DNA from: JANMMJ01 sp964543235
GTDB lineage: Bacteria > Pseudomonadota > Alphaproteobacteria > Rhizobiales > Aestuariivirgaceae
Direction: 5' to 3'
DNA: 14,146 nucleotides
Assembly (NCBI GenBank): GCA_964543235.1
Contig: CAZIXE010000087.1
Coordinates: 1 to 14,146 of the forward strand
Numbering within the stretch: position 1 is the first letter of the stretch; each line of letters starts with the position of its first letter. Under the pieces are notes generated by a model. It saw only the letters and a program-made list of their open reading frames with translations. It was not told the origin of the DNA and did not search any database. Made by a program: the position numbers and the translations under genes. Shown piece by piece: positions 1 to 6,909 of the stretch.

Positions 1-55
1 CCGCGAAGGCGGCCGCACCGTCGGCGCCGGCGTCGTCGCCAAAATCGTGGAGTAA
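1..55 (+). CDS. tuf: Elongation factor Tu, 3' end only (partial)
   Basis: Only the last 17 codons and the TAA stop are in the window; the gene begins upstream. The residues REGGRTVGAGVVAKIVE match the C-terminal end of EF-Tu domain 3, the GTPase that carries aminoacyl-tRNA to the ribosome. It ends 13 bp before rpsJ, the usual tuf-rpsJ junction where the str and S10 operons meet in proteobacteria. Identity is firm even from this short piece because the motif is strongly conserved. Nothing can be said about the rest of the protein or its copy number. Confidence 0.95.
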   Translation, partial: REGGRTVGAGVVAKIVE

Positions 56-68
56 TCAGGTTCCGATC

Positions 69-377
69 ATGCAAGCGAACAATATCCGCATCCGACTGAA
101 GGCGTTCGACCATCGCATTCTCGATACGTCGACGAAGGAGATCGTGAACACGGCCAAGCGTACGGGTGCACAGGTGCGTGGTCCGGTGCCGCTGCCCACC
201 CGCATCGAGCGCTTCACGGTGAACCGCTCGCCGCATGTGGACAAGAAGAGCCGTGAGCAGTTCGAGGTGCGCACTCACCGCCGCTTGCTGGACATCGTCG
301 ACTGGAACCCGCAGACGGTCGATGCGCTGATGAAGCTCGATCTGGCTGCCGGTGTCGATGTTGAGATCAAGCTCTAA
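69..377 (+). CDS. rpsJ: 30S ribosomal protein S10
   Basis: Encodes 102 residues, the normal length for S10, a protein of the 30S head; in many bacteria it also pairs with NusB in transcription antitermination. The N-terminus (NIRIRLKAFDHRILD) and C-terminus (ALMKLDLAAGVDVEIKL) are canonical. The usual acidic-Pro-Thr stretch before PQTVDALMK reads VDWNPQTV, a small local change. It is the first gene of the S10 group here and starts 13 bp after the tuf stop. Only a weak AGG Shine-Dalgarno-like match lies at 58-60, so translation may depend partly on read-through from tuf or on its own mRNA structure. No promoter is visible in the 13-bp gap. Confidence 0.98.
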   Translation: MQANNIRIRLKAFDHRILDTSTKEIVNTAKRTGAQVRGPVPLPTRIERFTVNRSPHVDKKSREQFEVRTHRRLLDIVDWNPQTVDALMKLDLAAGVDVEIKL

Positions 378-402
378 CGAGCTGGACGAAGGAGTGAACG
401 CA

Positions 403-1110
403 ATGCGTTCAGGATTGATCGCAAAGAAGCTGGGCATGACCCGCATCTACACTGACGAGGGAACGCAGGTTCCCGTGACAGTGTTGAAGGTCGATAACTG
501 CCAGGTGGTGGCCCACAAAACGCCCGACAAGCATGGCTATACGGCCCTGCAACTCGGTGCCGGCGTGCCCAAGATCAAGCGGCTGACCAGGGCCGAGCGT
601 GGCCACTTCGCCGCCGCCAAGGTCGAGCCGAAGCGCCGCTTGCAGGAGTTCCGGGTCAGCCCTGAAAACACCATTCCCGTCGGATCCGAACTGACGGTCG
701 ATCATTTCGTTCCCGGTCAATACGTCGATGTTTCCGGAACGACGATGGGCAAGGGTTACCAGGGCGGCATGAAGCGTTGGAACTTCGGGGGCCTGCGTGC
801 CAGTCACGGCGTCTCTATCAGCCATCGTTCGATCGGCTCGACCGGCAACCGCCAGGATCCCGGCAAGACTTTCAAGAACAAGAAGATGCCTGGGCACCTG
901 GGTGTCGAGTCGGTGACTACGCAGAACATCGAGGTCGTCAGGACCGACGTCGAGCGCGGACTGATCCTGCTCAAGGGGTCGGTTCCCGGCGTCAAGGGTG
1001 CCTGGGTTTCGGTGCGTGACGCCGTCAAGCGCAGGCTGCCGGAATCGGCGCCACGTCCGGGTGCGTTCAAGGCGCCCCAGGCGGCCGACGAAGCGGCGGC
1101 GAAGGAGTGA
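403..1110 (+). CDS. rplC: 50S ribosomal protein L3
   Basis: Encodes 235 residues of L3, an early 50S assembly protein whose long extension reaches toward the peptidyl transferase centre. The ATG at 403 is chosen because MRSGLIAKKLGMTR is the family N-terminus and a GGAG motif (391-394) sits 8 bp upstream; earlier in-frame starts at 352 and 394 would add non-homologous residues. The central loop (GSTGNRQDPG) keeps the glutamine equivalent to E. coli Gln150, the PrmB methylation site, while the preceding Gln of many homologues is Asn. The C-terminus carries an Ala/Pro-rich tail after the conserved core, as is common in alphaproteobacteria and longer than in E. coli (209 residues). Confidence 0.97.
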   Translation: MRSGLIAKKLGMTRIYTDEGTQVPVTVLKVDNCQVVAHKTPDKHGYTALQLGAGVPKIKRLTRAERGHFAAAKVEPKRRLQEFRVSPENTIPVGSELTVDHFVPGQYVDVSGTTMGKGYQGGMKRWNFGGLRASHGVSISHRSIGSTGNRQDPGKTFKNKKMPGHLGVESVTTQNIEVVRTDVERGLILLKGSVPGVKGAWVSVRDAVKRRLPESAPRPGAFKAPQAADEAAAKE

Positions 1111-1120
1111 GTGAACGGTC

Positions 1121-1741
1121 ATGAAAGCCGAAATTCAGACTATTGACGCCAAAAAAGCCGGCTCGATCGAACTGAAGGACGAAATCTTCGGTCTCGATCC
1201 CCGCAAGGATATCCTGCACCGCGTCGTCCAGTGGCAGCTCAACAAGCGTCAGGCCGGCACGCACAAGTCCAAGGGCCGCAGCGAAGTCAATCGTACCGGC
1301 AAGAAGCTCGGAAACCAGAAGGGCGGCGGTACCGCGCGGCACGGCTCGCGTCGCGCCGGAATCTTCGTGGGCGGCGGCAAGGCCTTTGGTCCTGTGGTCC
1401 GCAGCCATGCCACCGACTTGCCCAAGAAGGTTCGCGCCCTCGGCCTCAAACATGCGCTTTCTGCCCGCGCCAAGGAACAGGCATTGATTATCCTGGAATC
1501 GGCCGAACTGGCCGAAGCCAAGACCAAGGCATTGAAGTCGTCATTTGCGAAACTCGGACTTGAAAACGCACTGATCGTTGACGGCGTTCAAGTCAATGCC
1601 GGGTTTGCCAACGCCGCGCGCAATATTCCGAACATCGACGTTCTGCCGGTTCAGGGCATCAACGTTTACGACATCCTGCGCCGCAAGCAGCTGGTTCTGA
1701 CCAAGGCTGCGGTCGAAGCGATCGAGGCCCGGTTCAAATGA
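1121..1741 (+). CDS. rplD: 50S ribosomal protein L4
   Basis: Encodes 206 residues of L4, which lines part of the nascent-peptide exit tunnel and in E. coli autoregulates the S10 operon. Supporting segments are DILHRVVQWQLNKRQAGTH, the Lys/Gly-rich tunnel loop around NQKGGGTARHGSRR, and KAFGPVVRSHATDLPKKVR. The start follows the rplC stop by 10 bp, with AAGGAG at 1102-1107, a slightly long 13-bp spacing. The stop overlaps the rplW start by 4 bp (ATGA), which suggests translational coupling. Whether L4 represses this operon cannot be judged, because the S10 leader would lie upstream of the window. Confidence 0.97.
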   Translation: MKAEIQTIDAKKAGSIELKDEIFGLDPRKDILHRVVQWQLNKRQAGTHKSKGRSEVNRTGKKLGNQKGGGTARHGSRRAGIFVGGGKAFGPVVRSHATDLPKKVRALGLKHALSARAKEQALIILESAELAEAKTKALKSSFAKLGLENALIVDGVQVNAGFANAARNIPNIDVLPVQGINVYDILRRKQLVLTKAAVEAIEARFK

Positions 1742-2031
1742 GCAAGGAACACTACTACGACATCATCAGGGGCCCGGCGATCACCGAGAAGGGGACGCTG
1801 GTCTCGGAACACAATCAGGTGATCTTCAATGTCGCGAGGGATGCTACCAAGCCCGCCATCAAGAAGGCCGTCGAGGGGCTTTTCGGTGTCAAGGTCAAGG
1901 CCGTGAACACCCTGGTCAGGAAGGGCAAGCTGAAGCGCTTCCGCGGTATCAAGTCGATCCAGAGCGACGTCAAGAAGGCGATCGTGACTCTTGCCGACGG
2001 TGAGCGTCTCGACGTCACGACGGGCCTGTAA
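1738..2031 (+). CDS. rplW: 50S ribosomal protein L23
   Basis: Encodes 97 residues of L23, located at the tunnel exit where it is the docking site for trigger factor and SRP. The N-terminal YDIIRGPAITEKGT and the central FGVKVKAVNTLVRKGKLKRFRG are family signatures. The ATG overlaps the rplD stop (ATGA at 1738-1741) and has no clear Shine-Dalgarno of its own, so re-initiation by ribosomes finishing rplD is likely. The TAA stop at 2029-2031 is built into the strong ribosome-binding site of rplB. Length is normal for the family. Confidence 0.97.
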   Translation: MSKEHYYDIIRGPAITEKGTLVSEHNQVIFNVARDATKPAIKKAVEGLFGVKVKAVNTLVRKGKLKRFRGIKSIQSDVKKAIVTLADGERLDVTTGL

Positions 2032-2048
2032 GGAGGGGAGCGGTCACC

Positions 2049-2873
2049 ATGCCACTCAAGACATACAATCCGACCAGCGCCGGCCAGCGCCACGTGGTGC
2101 TGGTCGACAAGAGCCAGTTGTGGAAGGGCAAGCCCGTGAAGTCGCTGGTCGAGGGTCTGACCAAGTCCGGCGGACGCGGCAATACCGGCCGCATCACCTC
2201 TCGCCGCAAGGGCGGCGGCCACAAGCAGGCCTACCGGCTTGTGGATTTCCAGCGCCGCAAGTTCGATGTGCCGGCGACTGTTGAGCGCCTCGAATACGAC
2301 CCCAACCGGACAGCATTCATTGCGCTGATCAAGTATGCCGACGGTGAACTCTCCTACATTCTGGCACCGCAGCGCCTTGGGATCGGCGATACCGTGATGT
2401 CAGGCCAGTCGGTCGACGTGAAGCCAGGCAACGCCATGCCGCTCGGCTCCATGCCCGTGGGCACAATCGTGCACAGCATCGAGACAAAGCCCGGCAAGGG
2501 CGGCCAGCTCGCCCGTTCCGCCGGCACCTATGCGATGCTGGCCGGCCGCGATCAGGGTTATGCCATTCTGAAACTGAAGTCAGGTGAGACCCGCATGGTC
2601 CGCGCCGAATGCATGGCGACGGTCGGTGCCGTCTCCAACCCCGACCATGTCAACGAGATCATCGGCAAGGCCGGCCGCACGCGTTGGATGGGTAAGCGCC
2701 CAGTATCGCGCGGTATTGCCCGCAATCCAGTTGATCACCCGAACGGCGGCCGCACCAACGGCGGCAAGCATTGGGCGACGCCGTGGGGCCAGCCGACCAA
2801 AGGCAAGAAGACACGCACCAACAAGCGTACGCGGAAGCTGATTATTCGCAGCCGCCACGCCAAGAAGGTTTGA
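2049..2873 (+). CDS. rplB: 50S ribosomal protein L2, with an atypical C-terminal loop
   Basis: Encodes 274 residues of L2, a primary 23S rRNA binder needed for subunit association and peptidyl transferase function. The N-terminal half and the core (KPGKGGQLARSAGTY, VRAECMATVGAVSNPDH) are canonical. The C-terminal loop is not: where most homologues read NPVDHPHGGGEGR, this protein reads NPVDHPNGGR at residues 226-235. Three residues (Gly-Glu-Gly) are missing and the second His is Asn. The preceding RPHVRGVAM is RPVSRGIAR, and the following GGRHPVTPWG is GGKHWATPWG. The Asp229-His230 pair, linked to function in E. coli, is kept. A full AAGGAGG motif (2030-2036) and a second GGGGAG precede the start. 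The reading frame is intact, so this is not a simple frameshift. Confidence 0.96.
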   Translation: MPLKTYNPTSAGQRHVVLVDKSQLWKGKPVKSLVEGLTKSGGRGNTGRITSRRKGGGHKQAYRLVDFQRRKFDVPATVERLEYDPNRTAFIALIKYADGELSYILAPQRLGIGDTVMSGQSVDVKPGNAMPLGSMPVGTIVHSIETKPGKGGQLARSAGTYAMLAGRDQGYAILKLKSGETRMVRAECMATVGAVSNPDHVNEIIGKAGRTRWMGKRPVSRGIARNPVDHPNGGRTNGGKHWATPWGQPTKGKKTRTNKRTRKLIIRSRHAKKV

Positions 2874-2881
2874 GGACAAGG

Positions 2882-3169
2882 ATGGCACGTTCGGTTTGGA
2901 AAGGCCCGTTTGTTGATGGGTACCTGCTCAAGAAGGCGGAAACGGTTCGCGCCAGTGGCCGCAACACGCCGGTCAAGACCTGGAGCCGCCGCTCCACGAT
3001 CATACCCCAATTCGTTGGCCTGACTTTCCAGGTGCACAACGGCAACAAGTTCATCCCCGTGCTCGTCTCGGAGGAAATGGTGGGCCACAAGCTCGGTGAG
3101 TTCGCGCCGACTCGCACCTTTCAGGGTCATACCGCCGCCGACAAGAAGGCCAAGGAAGCCAAGAAATGA
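2882..3169 (+). CDS. rpsS: 30S ribosomal protein S19
   Basis: Encodes 95 residues of S19, a 30S head protein that complexes with S13 and contacts the 50S subunit. The ATG at 2882 is preferred because MARSVWKGPFVDGYLLKK is the family N-terminus and GAGG (2872-2875), overlapping the rplB stop, lies 6 bp upstream; a longer in-frame start at 2771 would lie inside rplB and add unrelated residues. The conserved RRSTIIPQFVGLTFQVHNG and VGHKLGEFAPTRTFQGH follow, ending in a Lys/Ala tail. The stop overlaps the rplV start by 4 bp (ATGA). Confidence 0.97.
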   Translation: MARSVWKGPFVDGYLLKKAETVRASGRNTPVKTWSRRSTIIPQFVGLTFQVHNGNKFIPVLVSEEMVGHKLGEFAPTRTFQGHTAADKKAKEAKK

Positions 3170-3555
3170 GCAAGCCGAAGAGACCGCGCAGCCTCGCTGA
3201 CAACGAAGCCCGAGCCATCACCCGCTCGATCCGTGTGAGCCCGCGCAAGCTCAATGAAGTGGCCGCCAGCATCCGCGGCAAGAAGGTCGACAAGGCACTT
3301 GCTGAACTCACCTTCTCGCGTCGCCGCATAGCCGGGACGGTCAAGAAGACGCTGGAGTCCGCCATCGCCAACGCCGAGAACAATCATGATCTCGACATCA
3401 ACGATCTGGTGGTGGCCGAAGCCTATGTCGGCAAGAATATTGTAATGAAGCGGTGGACGCCGCGTGCCCGTGGCCGCGTCGGCAGGATTGAAAAATACTT
3501 CAGCCAACTGACGATCGTGGTGCGGGCACAGAGTGAAGAAAGGGAGGCCGCCTGA
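3166..3555 (+). CDS. rplV: 50S ribosomal protein L22
   Basis: Encodes 129 residues of L22, whose long beta-hairpin lines the exit tunnel opposite L4 and is a macrolide-resistance hotspot. Recognised by IRVSPRKLNEVAASIRGKKV, the ALAELTFSRRR segment, and the hairpin region with KRWTPRARGRVGRI near residues 90-105. It is coupled at both ends: its start overlaps the rpsS stop by 4 bp and its TGA shares one base with the rpsC ATG (TGATG at 3553-3557). Length is close to other alphaproteobacterial L22 proteins, slightly longer than E. coli (110). No tunnel-hairpin insertion or deletion is evident by eye. Confidence 0.97.
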   Translation: MSKPKRPRSLADNEARAITRSIRVSPRKLNEVAASIRGKKVDKALAELTFSRRRIAGTVKKTLESAIANAENNHDLDINDLVVAEAYVGKNIVMKRWTPRARGRVGRIEKYFSQLTIVVRAQSEEREAA

Positions 3556-4289
3556 TGGGCCAGAAAGTCAATCCGGTCGGCCTGCGCCTCGGAATCAACC
3601 GCACCTGGGATTCGCGCTGGTTCGCCGGGGGCCGTGAGTACGGCAAACTCCTGCATGAGGATATGGCAATCCGCAAGTATCTCAAGGATCAGCTCAAGCA
3701 AGCTGGCGTCGCCAAGGTGCTGGTCGAACGCCCGCACAAGAAGTGCCGCGTCACCATCTATTCGGCCCGTCCGGGCGTGGTCATCGGCAAGAAGGGCGCG
3801 GACATCGAGAAGCTGCGCAAAAAAGTCGCCGAAATGACCAACTCCGAAGTTCACCTGAACATCGTCGAAGTGCGCAAGCCCGAGGTCGATGCGACCCTGG
3901 TGGCTGAGAACATTGCACAGCAGCTCGAGCGGCGCGTTGCCTTCCGCCGGGCTATGAAGCGTGCCGTGCAGTCAGCGCAGCGCATGGGCGCCGAGGGCAT
4001 CAAGATCACTTGTGCGGGACGTCTGGGCGGTGCCGAGATTGCCCGAACCGAATGGTACCGCGAAGGCCGCGTGCCGCTGCACACACTTCGTGCCGACGTC
4101 GATTACGGCACGGCGACGGCCCATACGGCTTACGGCACCAATGGCGTCAAGGTCTGGATCTTCAAGGGCGAGATTCTCGAGCACGATCCGATGGCCCAGG
4201 ACAAGCGTTTCAACGAGCCTTCCGAGCAGGTCAGCGGCGGTCGCCGCCGCGATCGTGGCGATCGCGAAGGTGCCGGGGCGCGGGATTGA
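3555..4289 (+). CDS. rpsC: 30S ribosomal protein S3
   Basis: Encodes 244 residues of S3, which forms part of the mRNA entry channel and its helicase activity. The N-terminus MGQKVNPVGLRLGINRTWDSRW is canonical (first 20 residues especially), and the type-II KH domain shows its GXXG loop as VIGKKG at residues 76-81. The C-terminal domain contains GRLGGAEIARTEWYREGRVP, and the protein ends in an Arg/Asp/Gly-rich, probably disordered tail. AGGGAGG (3541-3547) lies 7 bp upstream, and the ATG overlaps the rplV stop by one base. The TGA stop overlaps the GAGG of the next ribosome-binding site. Confidence 0.98.
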   Translation: MGQKVNPVGLRLGINRTWDSRWFAGGREYGKLLHEDMAIRKYLKDQLKQAGVAKVLVERPHKKCRVTIYSARPGVVIGKKGADIEKLRKKVAEMTNSEVHLNIVEVRKPEVDATLVAENIAQQLERRVAFRRAMKRAVQSAQRMGAEGIKITCAGRLGGAEIARTEWYREGRVPLHTLRADVDYGTATAHTAYGTNGVKVWIFKGEILEHDPMAQDKRFNEPSEQVSGGRRRDRGDREGAGARD

Positions 4290-4300
4290 GGTAAATCGCC

Positions 4301-4714
4301 ATGTTGCAACCCAAACGAACCAAGTTCAGGAAGGCCTTCAAGGGCCGCATTCACGGCAAGGCGACAAGCTGCAACACGCTTGATTTCGGCGCCTTTGGCC
4401 TCAAAGCCACGGAACCCGACCGTCTCACCGCCCGCCAGATTGAAGCGGCACGCCGGGCCCTCGCCCGCGGTATGAAACGTGCCGGCCGCATCTGGATTCG
4501 GGTTTTCCCGGATGTGCCGGTCTCCAAGAAGCCGGCCGAGGTACGCATGGGCTCGGGTAAGGGTTCGCCAGAATACTGGGCGGCGCGTGTCAAGCCGGGG
4601 CGCGTGCTCTTCGAGATCGACGGCGTCCCCCGTTCGGTTGCCGAGGAGTCGCTGGCGCTCGCCGCCGCCAAGTTGCCGATCAAGACGCGCTTCGTGGCGC
4701 GGCTGGGCGAATGA
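4301..4714 (+). CDS. rplP: 50S ribosomal protein L16
   Basis: Encodes 137 residues of L16, a late-assembly 50S protein near the A-site tRNA elbow. The start MLQPKRTKFRKAFKGRIHG and the segments LTARQIEAARRAL, IWIRVFPDVPVSKKPAEVRM and LPIKTRFVARLGE are typical. The arginine in EVRMGSGKG corresponds to the residue hydroxylated in E. coli L16 (Arg81), so the modification site is present; whether the oxygenase exists is not known from this window. GAGGT at 4288-4292, straddling the rpsC stop, is 8 bp from the ATG. Length matches the family. Confidence 0.98.
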   Translation: MLQPKRTKFRKAFKGRIHGKATSCNTLDFGAFGLKATEPDRLTARQIEAARRALARGMKRAGRIWIRVFPDVPVSKKPAEVRMGSGKGSPEYWAARVKPGRVLFEIDGVPRSVAEESLALAAAKLPIKTRFVARLGE

Positions 4715-4727
4715 CGGGAGCAGGGTG

Positions 4728-4922
4728 ATGAAACCAGCTGATGTGAGAGCCATGACGGAGAGCCAGCTTCAGGACGAGCTCCTGAAGCTGAAAAAGGAAC
4801 AGCTCAATCTGCGGTTCCAGCGCGCCACGGGACAGATCGATAACACTGCCCGCATTCGCCAGATCCGCCGCGACATCGCGCGGATCAAGACCGTTCAGAC
4901 GGCCCAGGCCGCAAGGAAGTAG
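4728..4922 (+). CDS. rpmC: 50S ribosomal protein L29
   Basis: Encodes 64 residues of L29, a small two-helix protein near the tunnel exit beside L23. Recognised by MKPADVRAMTESQLQDELL, the ELLKLKKEQLNLRFQ heptad region and the DNTARIRQIRRDIARIKT helix. The ATG at 4728 is chosen because it gives the family N-terminus and follows a GGGAGCAGGG purine run (4716-4725); many longer in-frame starts upstream fall inside rplP. It begins 13 bp after rplP and ends 10 bp before rpsQ, the standard S10-operon position. Confidence 0.97.
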   Translation: MKPADVRAMTESQLQDELLKLKKEQLNLRFQRATGQIDNTARIRQIRRDIARIKTVQTAQAARK

Positions 4923-4932
4923 GAGACGGAAG

Positions 4933-5181
4933 ATGCCGAAACGCATACTTGAAGGCGTCGTCGTCAGCGACAAGAACGACAAGACGATCGTGGTCAAGGT
5001 CGAACGCCGGCTCCGCCATCCGGTGCTTAAGAAGACGGTGCGCCTGTCGAAGAAGTACCATGCGCATGATGAGAACAACGAGGCGAAGGTCGGTGATACC
5101 GTGCGCATCACGGAAACCCGCCCGATCTCCAAGCAGAAGCGCTGGGCCTTCCTTGACAAGGTTGCGGCCGGTCAGGCCTAG
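4933..5181 (+). CDS. rpsQ: 30S ribosomal protein S17
   Basis: Encodes 82 residues of S17, an OB-fold protein that binds the 16S 5' domain early in 30S assembly. The MPKRILEGVVVSDKNDKTIV start and KVERRLRHPVLKKTVRLSKKY segment, then EAKVGDTVRITETRPISKQKRW, are family hallmarks. AGGAGA (4921-4926), overlapping the rpmC TAG stop, is 6 bp upstream of the ATG. It is the last gene of the classical S10 operon; the 17-bp gap to rplN contains no recognisable terminator or promoter, so transcription probably runs on into the spc genes. Confidence 0.98.
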   Translation: MPKRILEGVVVSDKNDKTIVVKVERRLRHPVLKKTVRLSKKYHAHDENNEAKVGDTVRITETRPISKQKRWAFLDKVAAGQA

Positions 5182-5198
5182 GCGGAACGGGTGAAGCG

Positions 5199-5567
5199 AT
5201 GATTCAGCAAGAAACCAATCTCGATGTCGCCGACAATTCGGGCGCTCGCCTGGTCCAGTGCATCAAGGTGCTAGGGGGCTCCAGGCGCAAGTACGCTTCG
5301 GTCGGAGACATTATTGTCGTCTCGGTGAAGGACGCCATTCCGCGTGGTCGCGTCAAGAAGGGCTCGGTCATGAAGGCAATTGTGGTGCGCACTGCCAAGG
5401 ATATCCGCCGTGCCGACGGTTCGGTGATCCGTTTCGATCGCAATGCCGCAGTACTGATCAACAACCAAGGCGAGCCGGTCGGCACGCGCATCTTCGGTCC
5501 TGTGCCGCGCGAGTTGCGCGCCAAGAACCAGATGAAGATCATTTCTCTCGCGCCGGAGGTGCTGTAA
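5199..5567 (+). CDS. rplN: 50S ribosomal protein L14
   Basis: Encodes 122 residues, exactly the family norm, of L14, which contacts L19 and the 16S rRNA in an intersubunit bridge and is the binding site of the silencing factor RsfS. Diagnostic segments are NLDVADNSGARLVQCIKVLGG, IIVVSVKDAIPRGRVKKG and NNQGEPVGTRIFGPVPREL. This is the first gene of the spc group. The upstream sequence has only a loose purine match (GGCGGAACGGGTGA). The stop TAA shares its last base with the rplX ATG (TAATG at 5565-5569). Confidence 0.98.
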   Translation: MIQQETNLDVADNSGARLVQCIKVLGGSRRKYASVGDIIVVSVKDAIPRGRVKKGSVMKAIVVRTAKDIRRADGSVIRFDRNAAVLINNQGEPVGTRIFGPVPRELRAKNQMKIISLAPEVL

Positions 5568-5890
5568 TGGCGCTGAAACTTAAGATTCGCAAAGGCGACA
5601 AGGTCCTTGTCCTAGCCGGCAAGGACAAGGGCAAGGGCGGCGAGGTGCTGCGCGTCATCCCGAAGGAGAACCGCGCAGTCGTTCAGGGCGTGAACATTTC
5701 GCGCCGGCATCAACGCCAGACGGCGGCCCAGGAGGGTGGCATTGTGGCCCGCGAAATGCCCATCCACATTTCAAATCTTGCCCTTCGCGATCCCAAAGAC
5801 GGCAAGCCGACGCGCGTGGGGTTCAAAGTTCTTGCTGATGGCAAGAAGGTCCGGATTGCCAAGCGCTCCGGGGAGGTAATCGATGGCTGA
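5567..5890 (+). CDS. rplX: 50S ribosomal protein L24
   Basis: Encodes 107 residues of L24, an initiator of 50S assembly that binds the 5' end of 23S rRNA. The N-terminal KOW motif spans roughly residues 8-35 (RKGDKVLVLAGKDKGKGGEV). This is followed by the VVQGVNISRRHQR segment and IHISNLALRDPKDGKPTRVG. The ATG at 5567 is set by the family N-terminus (MALKLKIRKGDKV) and GGAGGT at 5555-5560; longer in-frame starts lie within rplN. Its last codons overlap the rplE start by 8 bp, an unusually long overlap for this cluster. Confidence 0.97.
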   Translation: MALKLKIRKGDKVLVLAGKDKGKGGEVLRVIPKENRAVVQGVNISRRHQRQTAAQEGGIVAREMPIHISNLALRDPKDGKPTRVGFKVLADGKKVRIAKRSGEVIDG

Positions 5891-6554
5891 GAAAAAGGAT
5901 AAGGCACCGGCCCAGAAGGGCAGGAAGACCGAGGCGAAGGCCGAAGCCGCACCGGCTGCAAAACCCGCAGCGGCCATGCCGAAGGACTATGTGCCGCGCT
6001 TGCGCAAGCATTATGACGAAGTCGTGCGAAAGAAGCTCACCGAACAGTTCGGTTACGACAATCCCATGCGTGTGCCCAAGCTCACCAAGATCGTGCTGAA
6101 CATGGGCATAGGTGAGGCCACGCAGGATTCGAAACTGGTGCAAAGCGCGGTTGGCGAACTTGAGAAGATCGCGGGACAGAAGCCGGTTATCACCAAGTCA
6201 CGGAAGGCTATCGCCCAGTTCAAGATTCGCGAAGGTCTCCCGATCGGCGGCAAGGTGACATTGCGAAAGGCCCGGATGTACGAATTTCTGGATCGCCTGA
6301 TCACCGTGGCGCTGCCGCGCGTGCGCGACTTCCGCGGCCTCTCGGACCGCAGCTTTGATGGCAACGGCAATTATGCCATGGGCATCAAGGAACACATCGT
6401 GTTTCCGGAGATCGATTACGACAAGATTGATCGCGTCTGGGGCATGGATGTCATCATCTGCACGAGCGCAACCAACGATGAGGAAGCGCGGGCGCTCCTC
6501 GACGCATTCAATTTTCCCTTCCGGCGCGCGCCCCAGCGGCGCCAGGCGGCTTGA
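5883..6554 (+). CDS. rplE: 50S ribosomal protein L5, with an N-terminal extension
   Basis: Encodes 223 residues of L5, a 5S rRNA binder of the central protuberance that touches P-site tRNA. The core from PRLRKHYDEVV through KIVLNMGIGEA, GQKPVITKSRKAIAQFKIR, RVRDFRGLSDRSFDGNGNY and FPEIDYDKIDRVWGMD is canonical. About 35 residues rich in Lys, Ala, Pro and Glu precede it, and RAPQRRQAA follows the usual FPFR end, so it is longer than the usual ~180-185. The ATG at 5883 is preferred since GGGGAGG (5870-5876) is ideally placed. An internal ATG at 5976 would give a 192-residue, near-normal protein but has no good ribosome-binding site. The start lies 8 bp inside rplX. Confidence 0.95.
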   Translation: MAEKKDKAPAQKGRKTEAKAEAAPAAKPAAAMPKDYVPRLRKHYDEVVRKKLTEQFGYDNPMRVPKLTKIVLNMGIGEATQDSKLVQSAVGELEKIAGQKPVITKSRKAIAQFKIREGLPIGGKVTLRKARMYEFLDRLITVALPRVRDFRGLSDRSFDGNGNYAMGIKEHIVFPEIDYDKIDRVWGMDVIICTSATNDEEARALLDAFNFPFRRAPQRRQAA

Positions 6555-6576
6555 GACCCAAAGAGGTAAGGACCAT

Positions 6577-6882
6577 ATGGCGAAGAAGAGCTCGGTCGAG
6601 AAGAATAACCGTCGTGCCCGTCTGGCAAAGAAATTTGCCGGCAAGCGCGCCCGTCTCAAGGCCATTGTCAGCAACAAGTCCCTCGGGATTGAGGAACGCT
6701 TCACGGCCCAGCTCAAGCTGGCAGAAATGCCGCGGAACTCGGCCAAGGTGCGAGTTCGCAATCGCTGCGAGATCACCGGGCGGCCGCGTGCGTTCTACCG
6801 CAAACTCAGAATGTCGCGACTGGCCCTGCGGGAACTGGCCAACCAGGGTCAAATCCCGGGCATGGTTAAGTCGAGCTGGTAA
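6577..6882 (+). CDS. rpsN: 30S ribosomal protein S14 (long, zinc-free type)
   Basis: Encodes 101 residues of S14, a 30S head protein assembled late. The length and the single cysteine in RNRCEITGRPRAFYRK show the zinc-independent (C-minus) form rather than the 61-residue four-Cys form. The ATG at 6577 begins MAKKSSVEKNNRRARLAKK, the family N-terminus, and AAGAGG (6561-6566) lies upstream; an in-frame extension back to 6355 would overlap rplE completely. It ends with LANQGQIPGMVKSSW, the standard C-terminus. The 22-bp gap from rplE and the 27-bp gap to rpsH hold only ribosome-binding sequences. Confidence 0.97.
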   Translation: MAKKSSVEKNNRRARLAKKFAGKRARLKAIVSNKSLGIEERFTAQLKLAEMPRNSAKVRVRNRCEITGRPRAFYRKLRMSRLALRELANQGQIPGMVKSSW

Positions 6883-6909
6883 GAGCGCCCGGGCGAGGAG
6901 AGAAGAGAG

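Noticed and set aside
352..402. Upstream in-frame start for rplC
   Set aside because: It overlaps rpsJ, adds residues absent from L3 proteins, and the ATG at 403 has a proper ribosome-binding site.
409..1122. Long antisense reading frame opposite rplC (237 codons), with similar ones opposite rplP, rpsN-rpsH and rpsE
   Set aside because: They mirror well-identified genes, have no recognisable domains, and arise from the strong G/C third-codon bias of the + strand genes.
6577..6882. Single cysteine in S14, as a degraded zinc site
   Set aside because: The 101-residue length shows the naturally zinc-free form of S14, not a damaged four-Cys protein.
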